Assembly: GCF_025567285.1 (NCBI RefSeq)
Contig: NZ_JAOQJT010000011.1
Span: 1-64,000, forward strand
Direction: 5' to 3'
Origin: Coprococcus aceti
GTDB lineage: Bacteria; Bacillota; Clostridia; Lachnospirales; Lachnospiraceae
DNA: 64,000 nucleotides
This document shows, piece after piece, positions 44,601-53,266 of the stretch. The notes beneath the pieces were generated by a model. That model was not told where the DNA came from. It worked only from the letters and a program-made list of their open reading frames with translations, and searched no databases. A program made the translations under genes and the position numbers. Numbering within the stretch: the stretch's first letter is position 1; each line of letters starts with the position of its first letter.

Positions 44601-45525
44601 CAGCGATAACCTCTCCTGTGCTAGGATCGATAGCATCCTCAGCAAGGACATGTCCTGCTATACGAGCCTTGAGAGCAAGCTTCTTGTTGAACTTGTAACG
44701 TCCAACCTTTGCAAGATCGTATCTTCTCGCATCAAAGAACATAGCATTAATAAGGCTCTCTGCATTCTCAACTACTGAAGGCTCGTCTGGTCTGATCTTC
44801 TTGTAAAGCTCTACCACGCCCTCTGCATATGACTTTGCAGGATCCTTGTTAAGACTCTCCATGATCTTTGGCTCCTCGCCAAATAAATCTATGATCTCCT
44901 GATCTGTTCCAAGACCAAGTGCACGGATAAGAACAGTCACAGGTACCTTTCTGGTTCTATCCACACGAACATAGAATACATCGTTGGAATCTGTCTCATA
45001 CTCCAGCCATGCACCTCTGTTAGGAATTACTGTACATGCATACAGCTTCTTACCAACCTTATCATGTGTTATATCATAGTAAATACCAGGTGAACGCACT
45101 AACTGGCTTACTATAACTCGCTCTGCACCATTGATAACGAATGTTCCTGTCTCTGTCATAAGAGGAAGATCACCCATGAATATCTCATGATCTGACATCT
45201 CCTTAGCATCTCCGACTCTGAGTCTGACCTTGACTCTGAGAGGCGCCGCATATGTTGCATCTCTCTCCTTGCATTCCTCGATACTGTACTTCAAGTCATC
45301 TTTACAGAACTGAAAATCTACGAACTCAAGACTATACTGTCCAGAGTAATCAGTGATAGGAGAAATATCCCTGAATGCTTCCTTCAGACCGTCAGTTAAG
45401 AACCAGTTGTATGAATTCTTCTGAACCTCTATGAAGTTAGGCATCTCCAGGACGTCCTTCTGCTTAGCGTAGCTCATTCTGTAGCCTTTTCCAGACTTGA
45501 CAGGACTAATTCTGTTCTTTTCCAT
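41623..45525 (-). CDS. rpoB: DNA-directed RNA polymerase subunit beta
   Basis: About 1300 residues. The rifampicin pocket reads SQLSQFMDQNNPLSEL then THKRRLSALGPGG, with the D, H and S residues that mutate in resistant strains all wild type. KMAGRHGNKGV is the conserved beta motif. The C-terminus has a long acidic tail. The start is uncertain: ATG at 45525 or upstream GTGs at 45531 and 45537 behind AAGGGG. Confidence 0.95.
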   Translation of the reverse strand: MEKNRISPVKSGKGYRMSYAKQKDVLEMPNFIEVQKNSYNWFLTDGLKEAFRDISPITDYSGQYSLEFVDFQFCKDDLKYSIEECKERDATYAAPLRVKVRLRVGDAKEMSDHEIFMGDLPLMTETGTFVINGAERVIVSQLVRSPGIYYDITHDKVGKKLYACTVIPNRGAWLEYETDSNDVFYVRVDRTRKVPVTVLIRALGLGTDQEIIDLFGEEPKIMESLNKDPAKSYAEGVVELYKKIRPDEPSVVENAESLINAMFFDARRYDLAKVGRYKFNKKLALKARIAGHVLAEDAIDPSTGEVIAEAGTTVSEELADTIQDAAVPYVMIQTEERNVKVLSNMMVNIANYVDFDPAELGIVERVYYPVLEGLLEEYGDDTEKLKAAIERDMSDLVPKHITKEDIFASINYNIHLEYGIGNDDDIDHLGNRRIRAVGELLQNQYRIGLSRLERVVRERMTTQDAESITPQSLINIKPVTAAVKEFFGSSQLSQFMDQNNPLSELTHKRRLSALGPGGLSRDRAGFEVRDVHYTHYGRMCPIETPEGPNIGLINSLATYARINEYGFVEAPYRKLDKTDPSNPVVTDEVVYLTADEEDRYRVVQANEPIDENGHFVKNNVSGRFRADTTEFPKSKVDLMDVSPKMVFSVATSMIPFLQNDDANRALMGSNMQRQAVPLMMTESAVVGTGMEAKAAVDSGVCVVAKRDGVVEYSNSTEVCVRADEDGTKDVYHIIKFARSNQGNCMNQRPIVFKGDHVKAGEVIADGPSTSGGEIALGKNPLIGFMTWEGYNYEDAVLLSERLVQDDVYTSIHIEKYECEARDTKLGKEEITRDLAGLSNDVLKDLDENGIIRIGAEVRAGDILVGKVTPKGETELTAEERLLRAIFGEKAREVRDTSLKVPHGAFGIVIDAKVFTRADGDDLPAGVDKKVRVYIAQKRKIQVGDKMAGRHGNKGVVSRVLPVEDMPFLPNGRPLDIVLNPLGVPSRMNIGQVLEIHLGLASQVLGFKVSTPVFNGATEFDIMDTLEMANDYANGTWEDFEAKYKDTVKPEVMDYLYTNRDHRAEWKGVPINRTGKVQLRDGRTGENFDAPVTIGYMHYLKLHHLVDDKIHARSTGPYSLVTQQPLGGKAQFGGQRFGEMEVWALEAYGASYTLQEILTVKSDDVVGRVKTYEAIIKGDNIPAPGVPESFKVLLKEFQALGLDVRVVREEEDEEGNKKMVEVDLSETMEAYDYNTSIKRLLSDRSSDRDDDMDESDAPEVFRGDDADELQASGFSEVDENDDISDMEDLGDSDYMDNNEEE

Positions 45526-45740
45526 CGACACATTCACCCCTTGGAATTTATTTTTATGCTTTTTAAGACAAACCTTAGTTTAAATAAGTGTTTTAAAGCC
45601 ATTTATCACCATATTATGATGTGTATGCACACGAAGCCATAATAGTGACAGTTTACTATCCTAACAGCAAATGCAATATTTGTCAACTATATTTTGGAAA
45701 TTTTTTAGATTTTTTTATTAATTGAGAAAAGATGTATAGA

Positions 45741-45781
45741 AAAACCGGCCCGGCGGGATGAGATCCATCTCCGCCAGGCCG
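45741..45781 (-). terminator. Attenuator-like terminator between rplL and rpoB
   Basis: A GC-rich stem (CGGCCTGGCGGAGATG pairing with CATCCCGCCGGGCCG, two mismatches) lies 32 bp past the rplL stop and ends in five U. In bacteria a partial terminator here lowers rpoBC relative to rplJL expression. Confidence 0.8.
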
Positions 45782-45812
45782 AATAAAGTCTGATAATAAA
45801 ATAAGGATCAAA

Positions 45813-46181
45813 TTACTTTAATGTAACCTTAGCGCCCTCAGCCTCGAGCTTTGTCTTAGCTTCCTCAGCCTCTTCCTTAGTAGCGTCCTCCTTGATTACC
45901 TTTGGAGCACCATCTACAGCGTCCTTAGCTTCCTTAAGACCTAAGCCTGTAAGCTCACGAACAACCTTGATAACCTTAACCTTGTTAGGACCAACCTCTG
46001 TAAGCTCTACGTTGAATGAATCCTTCTCCTCGGCTGCTGCTGCACCGTCTGCACCTGCTGCTGCAACTACAACACCTGCTGCTGCTGATACGCCGAACTC
46101 CTCTTCACAAGCCTTAACTAAGTCGTTTAACTCTAATACTGATAAACCTTTGATTACTTCAATAATTTCCTGAGTTGTCAT
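45813..46181 (-). CDS. rplL: 50S ribosomal protein L7/L12
   Basis: 122 residues from MTTQEI, with GGAGG upstream. An N-terminal dimerisation helix, an Ala/Gly-rich hinge (about residues 35-52) and the conserved C-terminal factor-binding domain (NKVKVIKVVRELTGLGLKEA) are present. It forms the stalk that recruits translation GTPases. Confidence 0.97.
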   Translation of the reverse strand: MTTQEIIEVIKGLSVLELNDLVKACEEEFGVSAAAGVVVAAAGADGAAAAEEKDSFNVELTEVGPNKVKVIKVVRELTGLGLKEAKDAVDGAPKVIKEDATKEEAEEAKTKLEAEGAKVTLK

Positions 46182-46347
46182 TATGTTTTTCCTCCATATA
46201 ATATAATTTGTTATTTTGTAATGCATCCACACATCATTCTCGTATCATGCGGATACCCTTTGTCCATGATATAGACAGTTGAATATCTGACAGCATATGA
46301 TCCCGGCAGTGCCGATATATACATCAGATGTTCTATCAGGCTTAATA

Positions 46348-46836
46348 TTAAGCCTCCTTCTGCTCTGCGATCTGCTTGATAACACGAGCGAAGTTTGCGA
46401 TAGGTGACTGGATACTTCCAAGGAACTTGGAAATAAGCGCGTCTCTTGAAGGGATCTTTGCAATAACCTGGATTCCTTCTGCATCGTAGAATGTACCTTC
46501 TACAACGCCGCCCTTAAGCTCAAGAGCTGGGGCATTCTTTGCGAAGTCTGCAAGAACTCTTGCAGCCGCTGTAGCGTCATCCTTGCAGATTGCAAGACCA
46601 GTTGGTCCCTCTAAACAACCCTTAAGGCCTTCGAACTCTGTTCCCTCGATAGCGAAGTTAACCATTGTGTTCTTGTATACCTTGTATACAACACCAGCTT
46701 CTCTTAAATTCTTACGGAGCTGTGTATCCTGCTCAACTGTAAGACCACGATAGTCTACAACTACTGCAGTAGCAGCGCCTTCAAGATTTGCCTTGATCTC
46801 TTCTACTATTGGCTTCTTTAACTCTACCTTTGCCAT
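46348..46836 (-). CDS. rplJ: 50S ribosomal protein L10
   Basis: 162 residues from MAKVELKK; the rRNA-binding N-terminus contains VVVDYRGLTVEQDTQLRK. It anchors L7/L12 dimers to the ribosome and represses its own operon by binding the leader listed next. rplK and rplA, which usually precede it, are not adjacent here. Confidence 0.96.
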   Translation of the reverse strand: MAKVELKKPIVEEIKANLEGAATAVVVDYRGLTVEQDTQLRKNLREAGVVYKVYKNTMVNFAIEGTEFEGLKGCLEGPTGLAICKDDATAAARVLADFAKNAPALELKGGVVEGTFYDAEGIQVIAKIPSRDALISKFLGSIQSPIANFARVIKQIAEQKEA

Positions 46837-46884
46837 AATGCGCCTCCTTATTTTACTAATGACTGCACATTCCAAGATATAAAA

Positions 46885-47010
46885 AAACTCTCAAAGCCCT
46901 AAGACCTGAGAGTAGATTGTTAATTCAATAACGATATCTTTCCTCGGTAGGTGATATAACATCTTACGCCCTAGGGCACCTACTGTCTTCGGCAGTTCAT
47001 CGTTGCTTAA
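46885..47010 (-). ncRNA. L10 leader (r-protein autoregulatory RNA) with attenuator
   Basis: On the minus strand the leader contains GCCGAAGACAGTAGGTGCC and CACCTACCGAGGAAAGAT, typical of the ribosomal L10 leader that binds L10(L12)4. It ends in a hairpin ACTCTCA/TGAGAGT followed by seven U (46887-46915), a terminator that could form when L10 is in excess. The rplJ start lies about 50 bp further. Confidence 0.85.
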
Positions 47011-47088
47011 TGTAACACACTGCAAATGCAATGTCAACAATTTTTTTATTTTTTACCCGGCCTGACTCAAATCCGTTTATTGCCAGGC

Positions 47089-47628
47089 TCACGCTCGCGC
47101 GCCGATCGTCTCATCCACAGCATTTGCTATTGCGTCTGCTATGGCTTCAAAATTGTAATCATACAGGTAATTGTCGTAATCGTTGTTGATAAAGCCTGTT
47201 TCTATGAGCACTGCGGGCATTTCAGTCCGGCGCAGCACGGCCAGCCCCGGCCTCTCCTCAACATTTATATTTCGAAAGCCCAGCTTTTCAAGCTCGCTGT
47301 TGATCTCCTGTGCAAGATTGTATTTCACTCCGCTTTTATCGTAGACAAGGGTCTGCACTCCGCTGTACTTGTTGGCCTCCGGTGCAGAGTTGCGGTGAAG
47401 CGATATAAAATAATCTGCTCCGCTCTCATTTCCCTTCTGTGCTTTGCGGACCGGAGAATCGTATACATCCTCCGTTCTGGTGTATACCACATCATATCCC
47501 CTGCGGGTGAGTTCATCCCCAAGTGCCAGCGCCAAGTTCAGGTTATCGTTTTTCTCAAGCCTGCCCTCATACGATGCACCGTTGTCATATCCGCCGTGCC
47601 CAGCATCTATCATAATTTTTGTTGCCAT
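47089..47628 (-). CDS. N-acetylmuramoyl-L-alanine amidase (Amidase_3)
   Basis: 179 residues. Zinc ligands and catalytic residues are visible in IDAGHGGYD, EGRLEK, ISLHRN and LIETGF, the order of Amidase_3/CwlC-type enzymes that cut the stem peptide from muramic acid. No signal peptide is present, so release may need lysis or sporulation. The start MATKIM is a choice; ATG three codons upstream is possible. Confidence 0.85.
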   Translation of the reverse strand: MATKIMIDAGHGGYDNGASYEGRLEKNDNLNLALALGDELTRRGYDVVYTRTEDVYDSPVRKAQKGNESGADYFISLHRNSAPEANKYSGVQTLVYDKSGVKYNLAQEINSELEKLGFRNINVEERPGLAVLRRTEMPAVLIETGFINNDYDNYLYDYNFEAIADAIANAVDETIGARA

Positions 47629-47710
47629 ATAAAACATCCAGCCCCGGTTGTTTATTCCATTTATAATATGTAACAACCGGGGCTGTGATAACACGTTTAT
47701 TCAAGGTTTA

Positions 47711-48676
47711 TTATTTGAACCAGAGATCCAGATCCACGTCTCCGGATATACCGTCAACGGTTCCGGACTCGGTGTACTGCCATCCTGTATATTTGTATGG
47801 GAAATTAGGAACATTTGCATAGTGTGCAAGCCACAGCTCGTAATCCCCGAGTCTGTCCATGTCAAGGCACTGTGCGAACATATTCCTGCTGGCATATATC
47901 ATCGGCGTGTAGCCTGCCGCCTTTATCGTCTCACAGAAGCCGACTATGCCATCCGTTCTCTCATCATTCGATGCGTTGTCGCCTCTCGCCTCACTGTCGC
48001 CGATAAGCTCCGAGTCGATAACTATAGGATACTTGACGTTCATCTTGCCTATCTGTTTGAGGACAAAATTCGCTTCCTCTACACCCTCGTCATATGTTAT
48101 CGCCTGGGTGAAGAAGTAAAGCCCTGTCGGTATTTTGTATTTGATGACGGCCGCCTTGCTGTCCTCAAAGCTTGAATCCAGCATCAGTCCGCCCTGCGTG
48201 TAGCCTCTGTAACCCACTCTGAGCATAACAAAATCTATGTCTTTGTTCTTCGCCAGAGTCTCCCAGTCTATGTCTGACTGGAATGTTGACAGATCCACAC
48301 CCACCAGTGTGTCCTTTATATTGTCATCGCTGTAATGCATATATCCATCGTCGCCCGTGTAGAACTTCTCAACATCGAGATTGTTTCTCTCCACCTTGTC
48401 GCTGATCTTGTACAGCAGCGCATCAGGGCCGAGTTCTCCGACATTGATGTACGCTGTCGGTATATAGTTCCAGTAATTGTCATATATAAGACTGGTTATC
48501 TCCGTATCCTCGAGCGTATATCCCGATTCATAGGAAAGCCCCGGAGATGCCTTGGAGTTGGTAAATCCTCCCGCTCTTCCTATAAATATTCCTATAACAA
48601 TTCCAGCAATAAGACATACCGATCCAACCAGTATGCACCAGTTTCTGGTAAATTTCTTTATCTGTTGTGTGTCCAT
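47711..48676 (-). CDS. Membrane-anchored glycoside hydrolase family 25 muramidase
   Basis: 321 residues. Residues 13-33 are a single membrane helix, so the enzyme faces the wall. The GH25 domain begins at GVDLSTFQSDIDWETL, continues with FVMLRVGYRG and YFFTQAI, has the catalytic-type VIDSE near residue 222 and ends with GWQYT...DLDLWF. It lies 82 bp before the amidase, and both cut peptidoglycan. Confidence 0.88.
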   Translation of the reverse strand: MDTQQIKKFTRNWCILVGSVCLIAGIVIGIFIGRAGGFTNSKASPGLSYESGYTLEDTEITSLIYDNYWNYIPTAYINVGELGPDALLYKISDKVERNNLDVEKFYTGDDGYMHYSDDNIKDTLVGVDLSTFQSDIDWETLAKNKDIDFVMLRVGYRGYTQGGLMLDSSFEDSKAAVIKYKIPTGLYFFTQAITYDEGVEEANFVLKQIGKMNVKYPIVIDSELIGDSEARGDNASNDERTDGIVGFCETIKAAGYTPMIYASRNMFAQCLDMDRLGDYELWLAHYANVPNFPYKYTGWQYTESGTVDGISGDVDLDLWFK

Positions 48677-48731
48677 ATCTCTACCTGTCTCTTCCTTCTT
48701 AGCTTAGTCCGCCTTAGCCCGCATACACTGA

Positions 48732-50480
48732 TTACATATTATCAAGGAAATGTTCCGTGCCAAGCCGCAAATGTATAACCTTGTCATACTTCTTCTTTAT
48801 GGCATGTCTGAACCTTCTCGCCTCACTGTGTGAGAACATTCTCTCAAGATCCGCTTCTCTGAGTATCGGTTCATCACAGAGTATCTTGTACTTGATGTTC
48901 CAGTCATACATAAGACTTGTGCAGTTATCTATGCTCACCCGCAGCATCGTTCCTTTGTTTTTACCCATGAACACGCTTCTGTTCCATCTGTGTTTTGCAA
49001 CCGAATTCTTGGCATCAAATACAACCTCAGCCCCCGGATACTTCTTCCATATCGCATCCAGGAACAACTTCAGCTTGTCCTTGTCAAAATATCTCATCAT
49101 ATCGTATACAACAAACAGGATCGCCACATCCTGAGGCTTCTGCACTTCATCAAGCCATTCGTAATCAAATATTGAACTTCCTATGTTGACCTCTCTGTCC
49201 CGGATCTCCATGTATTTTCTTCTTATATCTATGCGCTCCGGGAGATCAACATTGTACCACTTTATACGGCCGTTATCCACACGGGAAAACATGGTATCCA
49301 GTTCGCATCCGACATTGACGATAATTCCGTCCGCATATCTGTTTATGAAGTTTCGAACCCTCTCGTCCACAGCGACCAGCCTCTCCATCATGACTGTCCT
49401 GTCGTAAAATGTGTATCTGGCATTCCTCTTCTTATGCTCGATGCCTAATTTGTCCGTGAGCTTTATGGCCTCATTGTCCTCATATAACTTTGGATAACGC
49501 TCCGCCATCATCGCCCTGCACCAGATGTCATTCTCTATGTCAGCAGGTACAAAATCCGAATCTCCCTTGATGCAGCCGGCGATCTTCTTCATGATGGTCT
49601 TGCACTCCGGTATGAGGGGATGCTCGAGATAATCGTGTGTCACCGCATAATACTGATAGTAATGCACCTTCATATTCGTCCTGCTCGCGTTATCATACAG
49701 CCTTCTGGCATAGCAGTTGAGCATGTCGTCATTTGTCGTGAATATATCCATCTCATCGCATATATCCGTTATGTCGTAATACACGGGACTTGTCATATCC
49801 GTCCTTCCTGCCGCATCCTTCACCCAGTAAGCAGAGAGGAAATGCTTTATCCCCGGCGTGTAGTAATATCTGTACATAAAACGGCTCTTGTCACTCATTT
49901 TCTGTTCAAGCTCCGTGTCCTCAAATTCCGTGTCAAGAACCGGGGAGCACAGTATGAGCTTGTCCGGTCTTCTCCTGCCCTTCTTCCACAACTGTATGGC
50001 AAGCGATAACGCCAGACAGCCTCCGGATGAATGTCCGAGAAGCACCAGACGCTGGACATCCTCCGAGTCACACAGCTTGTCATACGCACCCGTAAGCATA
50101 TCCAGTGCCTCTGTCACCGAATGCTCCGGCGCAAGCGGGTATATCGGAACCACCGCCCCATAGCCGGTTCTCTCCACCGTGTCGAACACAAACTTCCATT
50201 CATTGTGTGTTATCCTCGACACAAATCCTCCGCCGTGTATATACATGAAGAACTCCGTCGCCCTGCCGTCTTTAGGCATCACATAAAAGCACAGTCCGCC
50301 CTTCTCAAACACCGATCTGACCTTAAACTTATCTTCATTATAAGAAGGCGGATTATAATCCTCTTTTTTGTGAAGCTTAACCGCTGTTTTATATATGTCA
50401 GAGGCTTTCATATGCCTGTCATCAAGCATGACGTGCCCCATCTTTTCTATTGCAATAGTTAAGTAATTCTGACTCTCCAT
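48732..50480 (-). CDS. Alpha/beta-hydrolase fused to a class I methyltransferase
   Basis: 582 residues. The N-terminal half is an HSL-type esterase: oxyanion motif HGGGF near residue 82 and nucleophile GHSSGG near 150. The C-terminal half resembles leucine carboxyl/O-methyltransferases of the PPM1/TcmP family (IIVNVGCELDTMFSRV, WYNVDLPE, RRKYM). Both motif sets look intact. The combination could remove and add an ester on the same group, but the substrate is unknown. A divergent promoter region faces panD. Confidence 0.75.
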   Translation of the reverse strand: MESQNYLTIAIEKMGHVMLDDRHMKASDIYKTAVKLHKKEDYNPPSYNEDKFKVRSVFEKGGLCFYVMPKDGRATEFFMYIHGGGFVSRITHNEWKFVFDTVERTGYGAVVPIYPLAPEHSVTEALDMLTGAYDKLCDSEDVQRLVLLGHSSGGCLALSLAIQLWKKGRRRPDKLILCSPVLDTEFEDTELEQKMSDKSRFMYRYYYTPGIKHFLSAYWVKDAAGRTDMTSPVYYDITDICDEMDIFTTNDDMLNCYARRLYDNASRTNMKVHYYQYYAVTHDYLEHPLIPECKTIMKKIAGCIKGDSDFVPADIENDIWCRAMMAERYPKLYEDNEAIKLTDKLGIEHKKRNARYTFYDRTVMMERLVAVDERVRNFINRYADGIIVNVGCELDTMFSRVDNGRIKWYNVDLPERIDIRRKYMEIRDREVNIGSSIFDYEWLDEVQKPQDVAILFVVYDMMRYFDKDKLKLFLDAIWKKYPGAEVVFDAKNSVAKHRWNRSVFMGKNKGTMLRVSIDNCTSLMYDWNIKYKILCDEPILREADLERMFSHSEARRFRHAIKKKYDKVIHLRLGTEHFLDNM

Positions 50481-50643
50481 TGTCCACCTTTCCAAATGTC
50501 CGGTCTACAACTCTCTTTCAGTTATTTTTGCACATGTCAATAATATAATCAAGAAATGATTTTATTTACTGTTGCAATATTGTCAATTTATGATATTATA
50601 ATTGCGGTAAACAGGATGCATACAGCATAGAAAGGCAAATCTT

Positions 50644-51030
50644 ATGAATATTACGATGTTAAAGAGTAAGATACACCGCGCAGTTGTAACTCAGGCTGAG
50701 CTCAATTACGTCGGCAGTATAACTGTAGATTCTGAGCTTTTAAAGGCCGCCGGAATCCTTGAGTATGAATTAGTACAGATTGTTGACATAGAAAATGGTA
50801 ATCGTTTCGAGACATACACCATAGCAGGAGAGCCGGGATCAGGAGTTATGTGCCTCAACGGTGCTGCTGCCCGTCAGGTCCAGGTCGGAGATCACATCAT
50901 TCTCATGTGCTACGCATCAATGACACATGAGGAGGCAAAGGAGCACACGCCTAAGGTCGTATTTGTAAATGATGACAACTCCATCTCACGTATTACCGAT
51001 TATGAGAAGCACGGAGAGCTTTTCAGCTAG
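50644..51030 (+). CDS. panD: Aspartate 1-decarboxylase
   Basis: 128 residues. The self-cleavage site is GS in YVGSITVD (residues 24-25); serine becomes the pyruvoyl cofactor. Lysine 9 (MLKSKIHRA) and the GAAARQVQVGD loop are conserved. It makes beta-alanine for pantothenate and coenzyme A. It stands alone, with no panB or panC beside it. A -10 TATAAT at 50597-50602 lies upstream. Confidence 0.95.
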   Translation: MNITMLKSKIHRAVVTQAELNYVGSITVDSELLKAAGILEYELVQIVDIENGNRFETYTIAGEPGSGVMCLNGAAARQVQVGDHIILMCYASMTHEEAKEHTPKVVFVNDDNSISRITDYEKHGELFS

Positions 51031-51045
51031 ATCATATATAGAATA

Positions 51046-51088
51046 AAAAGAACTATTCGTTTTAACTAAAGACGAATAGTTCTTTTTT
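51046..51088 (+). terminator. Terminator of panD
   Basis: AAAGAACTATTCGT pairs with ACGAATAGTTCTTT, followed by a T run, just past the panD stop. Confidence 0.85.
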
Positions 51089-51108
51089 ATATTCGGATAT
51101 GACCGGTC

Positions 51109-51855
51109 TTATCTGTCGGCATCCTCAAGGATAAGTCTGCACATCTCCGGCACATTTACCTCATCCATAATTATGTCTGCTTTTATGTCTCTGTCGGCAT
51201 CATCCACCGGGGATATATTGGAGTGTACATAACAGGTGTGGAGTCCGACCTGCTTCGCCGCCAGCACATCACATACCGCGTCATTTCCCACCATTATGGA
51301 TCTGTTCGGATTGATATGATTTCTGTCCAGGAGCTGCTGATAGAACGCTGCATCCGGCTTCATTGCACCGAAATCCGAAGAGAGCGATATATCTGTAAAA
51401 TATCCCTCTATGCCAAGTGACTGAACCTCAGGGAAGGTGAAAACTCTCTGTGCATTTGACAGGATGTATAATTTCTTTCCGGCCTGCTTGAGCTGTTCGA
51501 GCATATCCGTCACGCCGTCATACAGTCTTATATATCCTGTAGACGCCTTGCGGAACTCCTGAGCCGCAGCCACTGTCAGCTCTGCACAATCGAACGGTGT
51601 CTGATCTTTTTTCAACGTGAGCTGCTCAAATACCTCAAGTATCTGTATCTCAGGGAATTTGAACCTCTTCTTTGCCATGGCCTGTTCTGCGCGTCTGATC
51701 TGTCTCTTGTACCTTGATCTGAGTCCTGCCGGATTGTATTTCACTCCGTGCTGCGCATAGAACTCACACATATGTTTCCACACAGCGATGTCCTCCTCAT
51801 CAGTGTGAATGTCTATCAATGTTCCATATAAGTCAAATATAATATTGTCGTACAC
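51109..51855 (-). CDS. HAD-superfamily hydrolase
   Basis: 248 residues, GTG start after GGAGGTATGAC. Motif I is FDLYGTLID (residues 6-14), motif II YILSNAQR, and motifs III/IV MKPDAAFY and MVGNDAVCDV. It resembles YjjG-like phosphatases of subclass I. The substrate cannot be read from sequence. Confidence 0.85.
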   Translation of the reverse strand: MYDNIIFDLYGTLIDIHTDEEDIAVWKHMCEFYAQHGVKYNPAGLRSRYKRQIRRAEQAMAKKRFKFPEIQILEVFEQLTLKKDQTPFDCAELTVAAAQEFRKASTGYIRLYDGVTDMLEQLKQAGKKLYILSNAQRVFTFPEVQSLGIEGYFTDISLSSDFGAMKPDAAFYQQLLDRNHINPNRSIMVGNDAVCDVLAAKQVGLHTCYVHSNISPVDDADRDIKADIIMDEVNVPEMCRLILEDADR

Positions 51856-51883
51856 GTCATACCTCCGGGTAATTCTTTATTTT

Positions 51884-52678
51884 TTAGCGATAGCAGGCTC
51901 TCGCACCGCCAATGTATTTTGCACGGGTTCTCGCCATAACCACATGTGCACTTCCAACCATGCTGTGCTCAGATCTGACCGGAACGGCCACCGGCGCAAG
52001 ATGCATGCCTATGAGAGTATCTCCTATATCAATGCCTGCCTGTGCCTGTATAGCCTCGATAGCCACTGGCTCCTTCATATCTGCGTATGCCGCTGTGGCA
52101 AATGAACCGCCCGCCTTGAGCTGTGGCACAACATTGACTATCGGTATCCTGTTCGCCTTTGCATATTCCTTCTCAACTATTATTGCCCTGTTCAGATGTT
52201 CACAGCACTGCGCCGCCATGTAGACACCTGTGTCTTTGAGTTCATCGAGTATTGCTCCCGCTATACATTTGCCGATCTCCTCACTGGAGAATGAGCCTAT
52301 CCTCATATTTGCAACTTCGCTGGATGAGCAGCCGACCACCAGTGCATCGCCGGGTTCAAGTCCCGCAACTGCAAGAAGATCCTTCACAGCGCCGCGGACC
52401 TCATCTTCGATCTCCTTCAAATGGTCAAAGGCTTCTGTTGAAACGCCCTGTCCCGCAGGTCTGAGTCCTTCCTCAATGCTCGTAGGTTCAGCTTTCTCCG
52501 GCTCAGAAATATCCTGAACCTCCTCATATTCATCCTTATCTATGGACACCGGCACACCGGTCTTGCCGAGCACAGTCACGCCGCCGTACCATGTGCTGTC
52601 CACCTTGAGCACATCGCCCACTTCATATTCCATTGAGTATTCATCTTTCTTTTTTATTATCTTCACCATCTTTGCCAT
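51884..52678 (-). CDS. YwlG/DUF436 (TIGR01440) family protein with N-terminal extension
   Basis: 264 residues. From about residue 75 it matches the DUF436 family (GDALVVGCSSSEV, QCCEHLNRAIIVE, GGSFATAAY, RSEHSMVGSAHVV, GGARACY). The first 65 residues form an extra small beta-rich domain, and a Glu/Pro linker follows. The function of the family is not established. Confidence 0.8.
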   Translation of the reverse strand: MAKMVKIIKKKDEYSMEYEVGDVLKVDSTWYGGVTVLGKTGVPVSIDKDEYEEVQDISEPEKAEPTSIEEGLRPAGQGVSTEAFDHLKEIEDEVRGAVKDLLAVAGLEPGDALVVGCSSSEVANMRIGSFSSEEIGKCIAGAILDELKDTGVYMAAQCCEHLNRAIIVEKEYAKANRIPIVNVVPQLKAGGSFATAAYADMKEPVAIEAIQAQAGIDIGDTLIGMHLAPVAVPVRSEHSMVGSAHVVMARTRAKYIGGARACYR

Positions 52679-52709
52679 GTCACAGATCTCCTTTCCTGTA
52701 CATTTGCAT

Positions 52710-53240
52710 TTACATGCGCTTTATTATCTTATATAGAAGAGAGCCATACATAACTCTCATAACCTCTTCGTATTCGTCCCGTGTCACGTACTCTCCGTAG
52801 GTCATCATCTCATATGTAACACCGGCTTCTCTGACCTGGTAATCCAGGCAGGACAGGCCATTGCGCTCGTAGAACGCCTTTCTCCGGCACCTCTGGTCGT
52901 AATTCGGCGCATTCTCATCAAGGGGCTCGATATTCAGAAACAGCTTCTGATCCGGATACTCTGCTCTCACCTTTTTTAATATTGCAGAGCCGTATCCACC
53001 ATCTCTTGCCGATTCATCTATCGCAAGGAACATGAGCGTTTTCACCCTGTCATCACCTATCACATATGTCAGTCCGACAAATCTGCCCGAGTCCACAACC
53101 GCACGAAACCTCGCCTTTCCCTGTCTGCATCTTCTGGTGAGCATCCACATAGGAGGTCTTTCTTCCCTTGGGAACGCAGTCACGAACAGGTGCTTTACCT
53201 GTTTTCTATAATCATCAATATCAACAAATTTTAATTCCAT
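52710..53240 (-). CDS. GNAT-family N-acetyltransferase
   Basis: 176 residues. The acetyl-CoA loop is RDGGYGSAIL near residue 85, with the following strand KLFLNIEPLDENAPN and C-terminal FYERNGL. The acceptor is unknown. It is placed 27 bp before the DUF4097 gene in the transcript direction reversed; the two may share one message. Confidence 0.8.
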   Translation of the reverse strand: MELKFVDIDDYRKQVKHLFVTAFPREERPPMWMLTRRCRQGKARFRAVVDSGRFVGLTYVIGDDRVKTLMFLAIDESARDGGYGSAILKKVRAEYPDQKLFLNIEPLDENAPNYDQRCRRKAFYERNGLSCLDYQVREAGVTYEMMTYGEYVTRDEYEEVMRVMYGSLLYKIIKRM

Positions 53241-53266
53241 ATTATAACCTTCTAAGCTCAGTTGTT

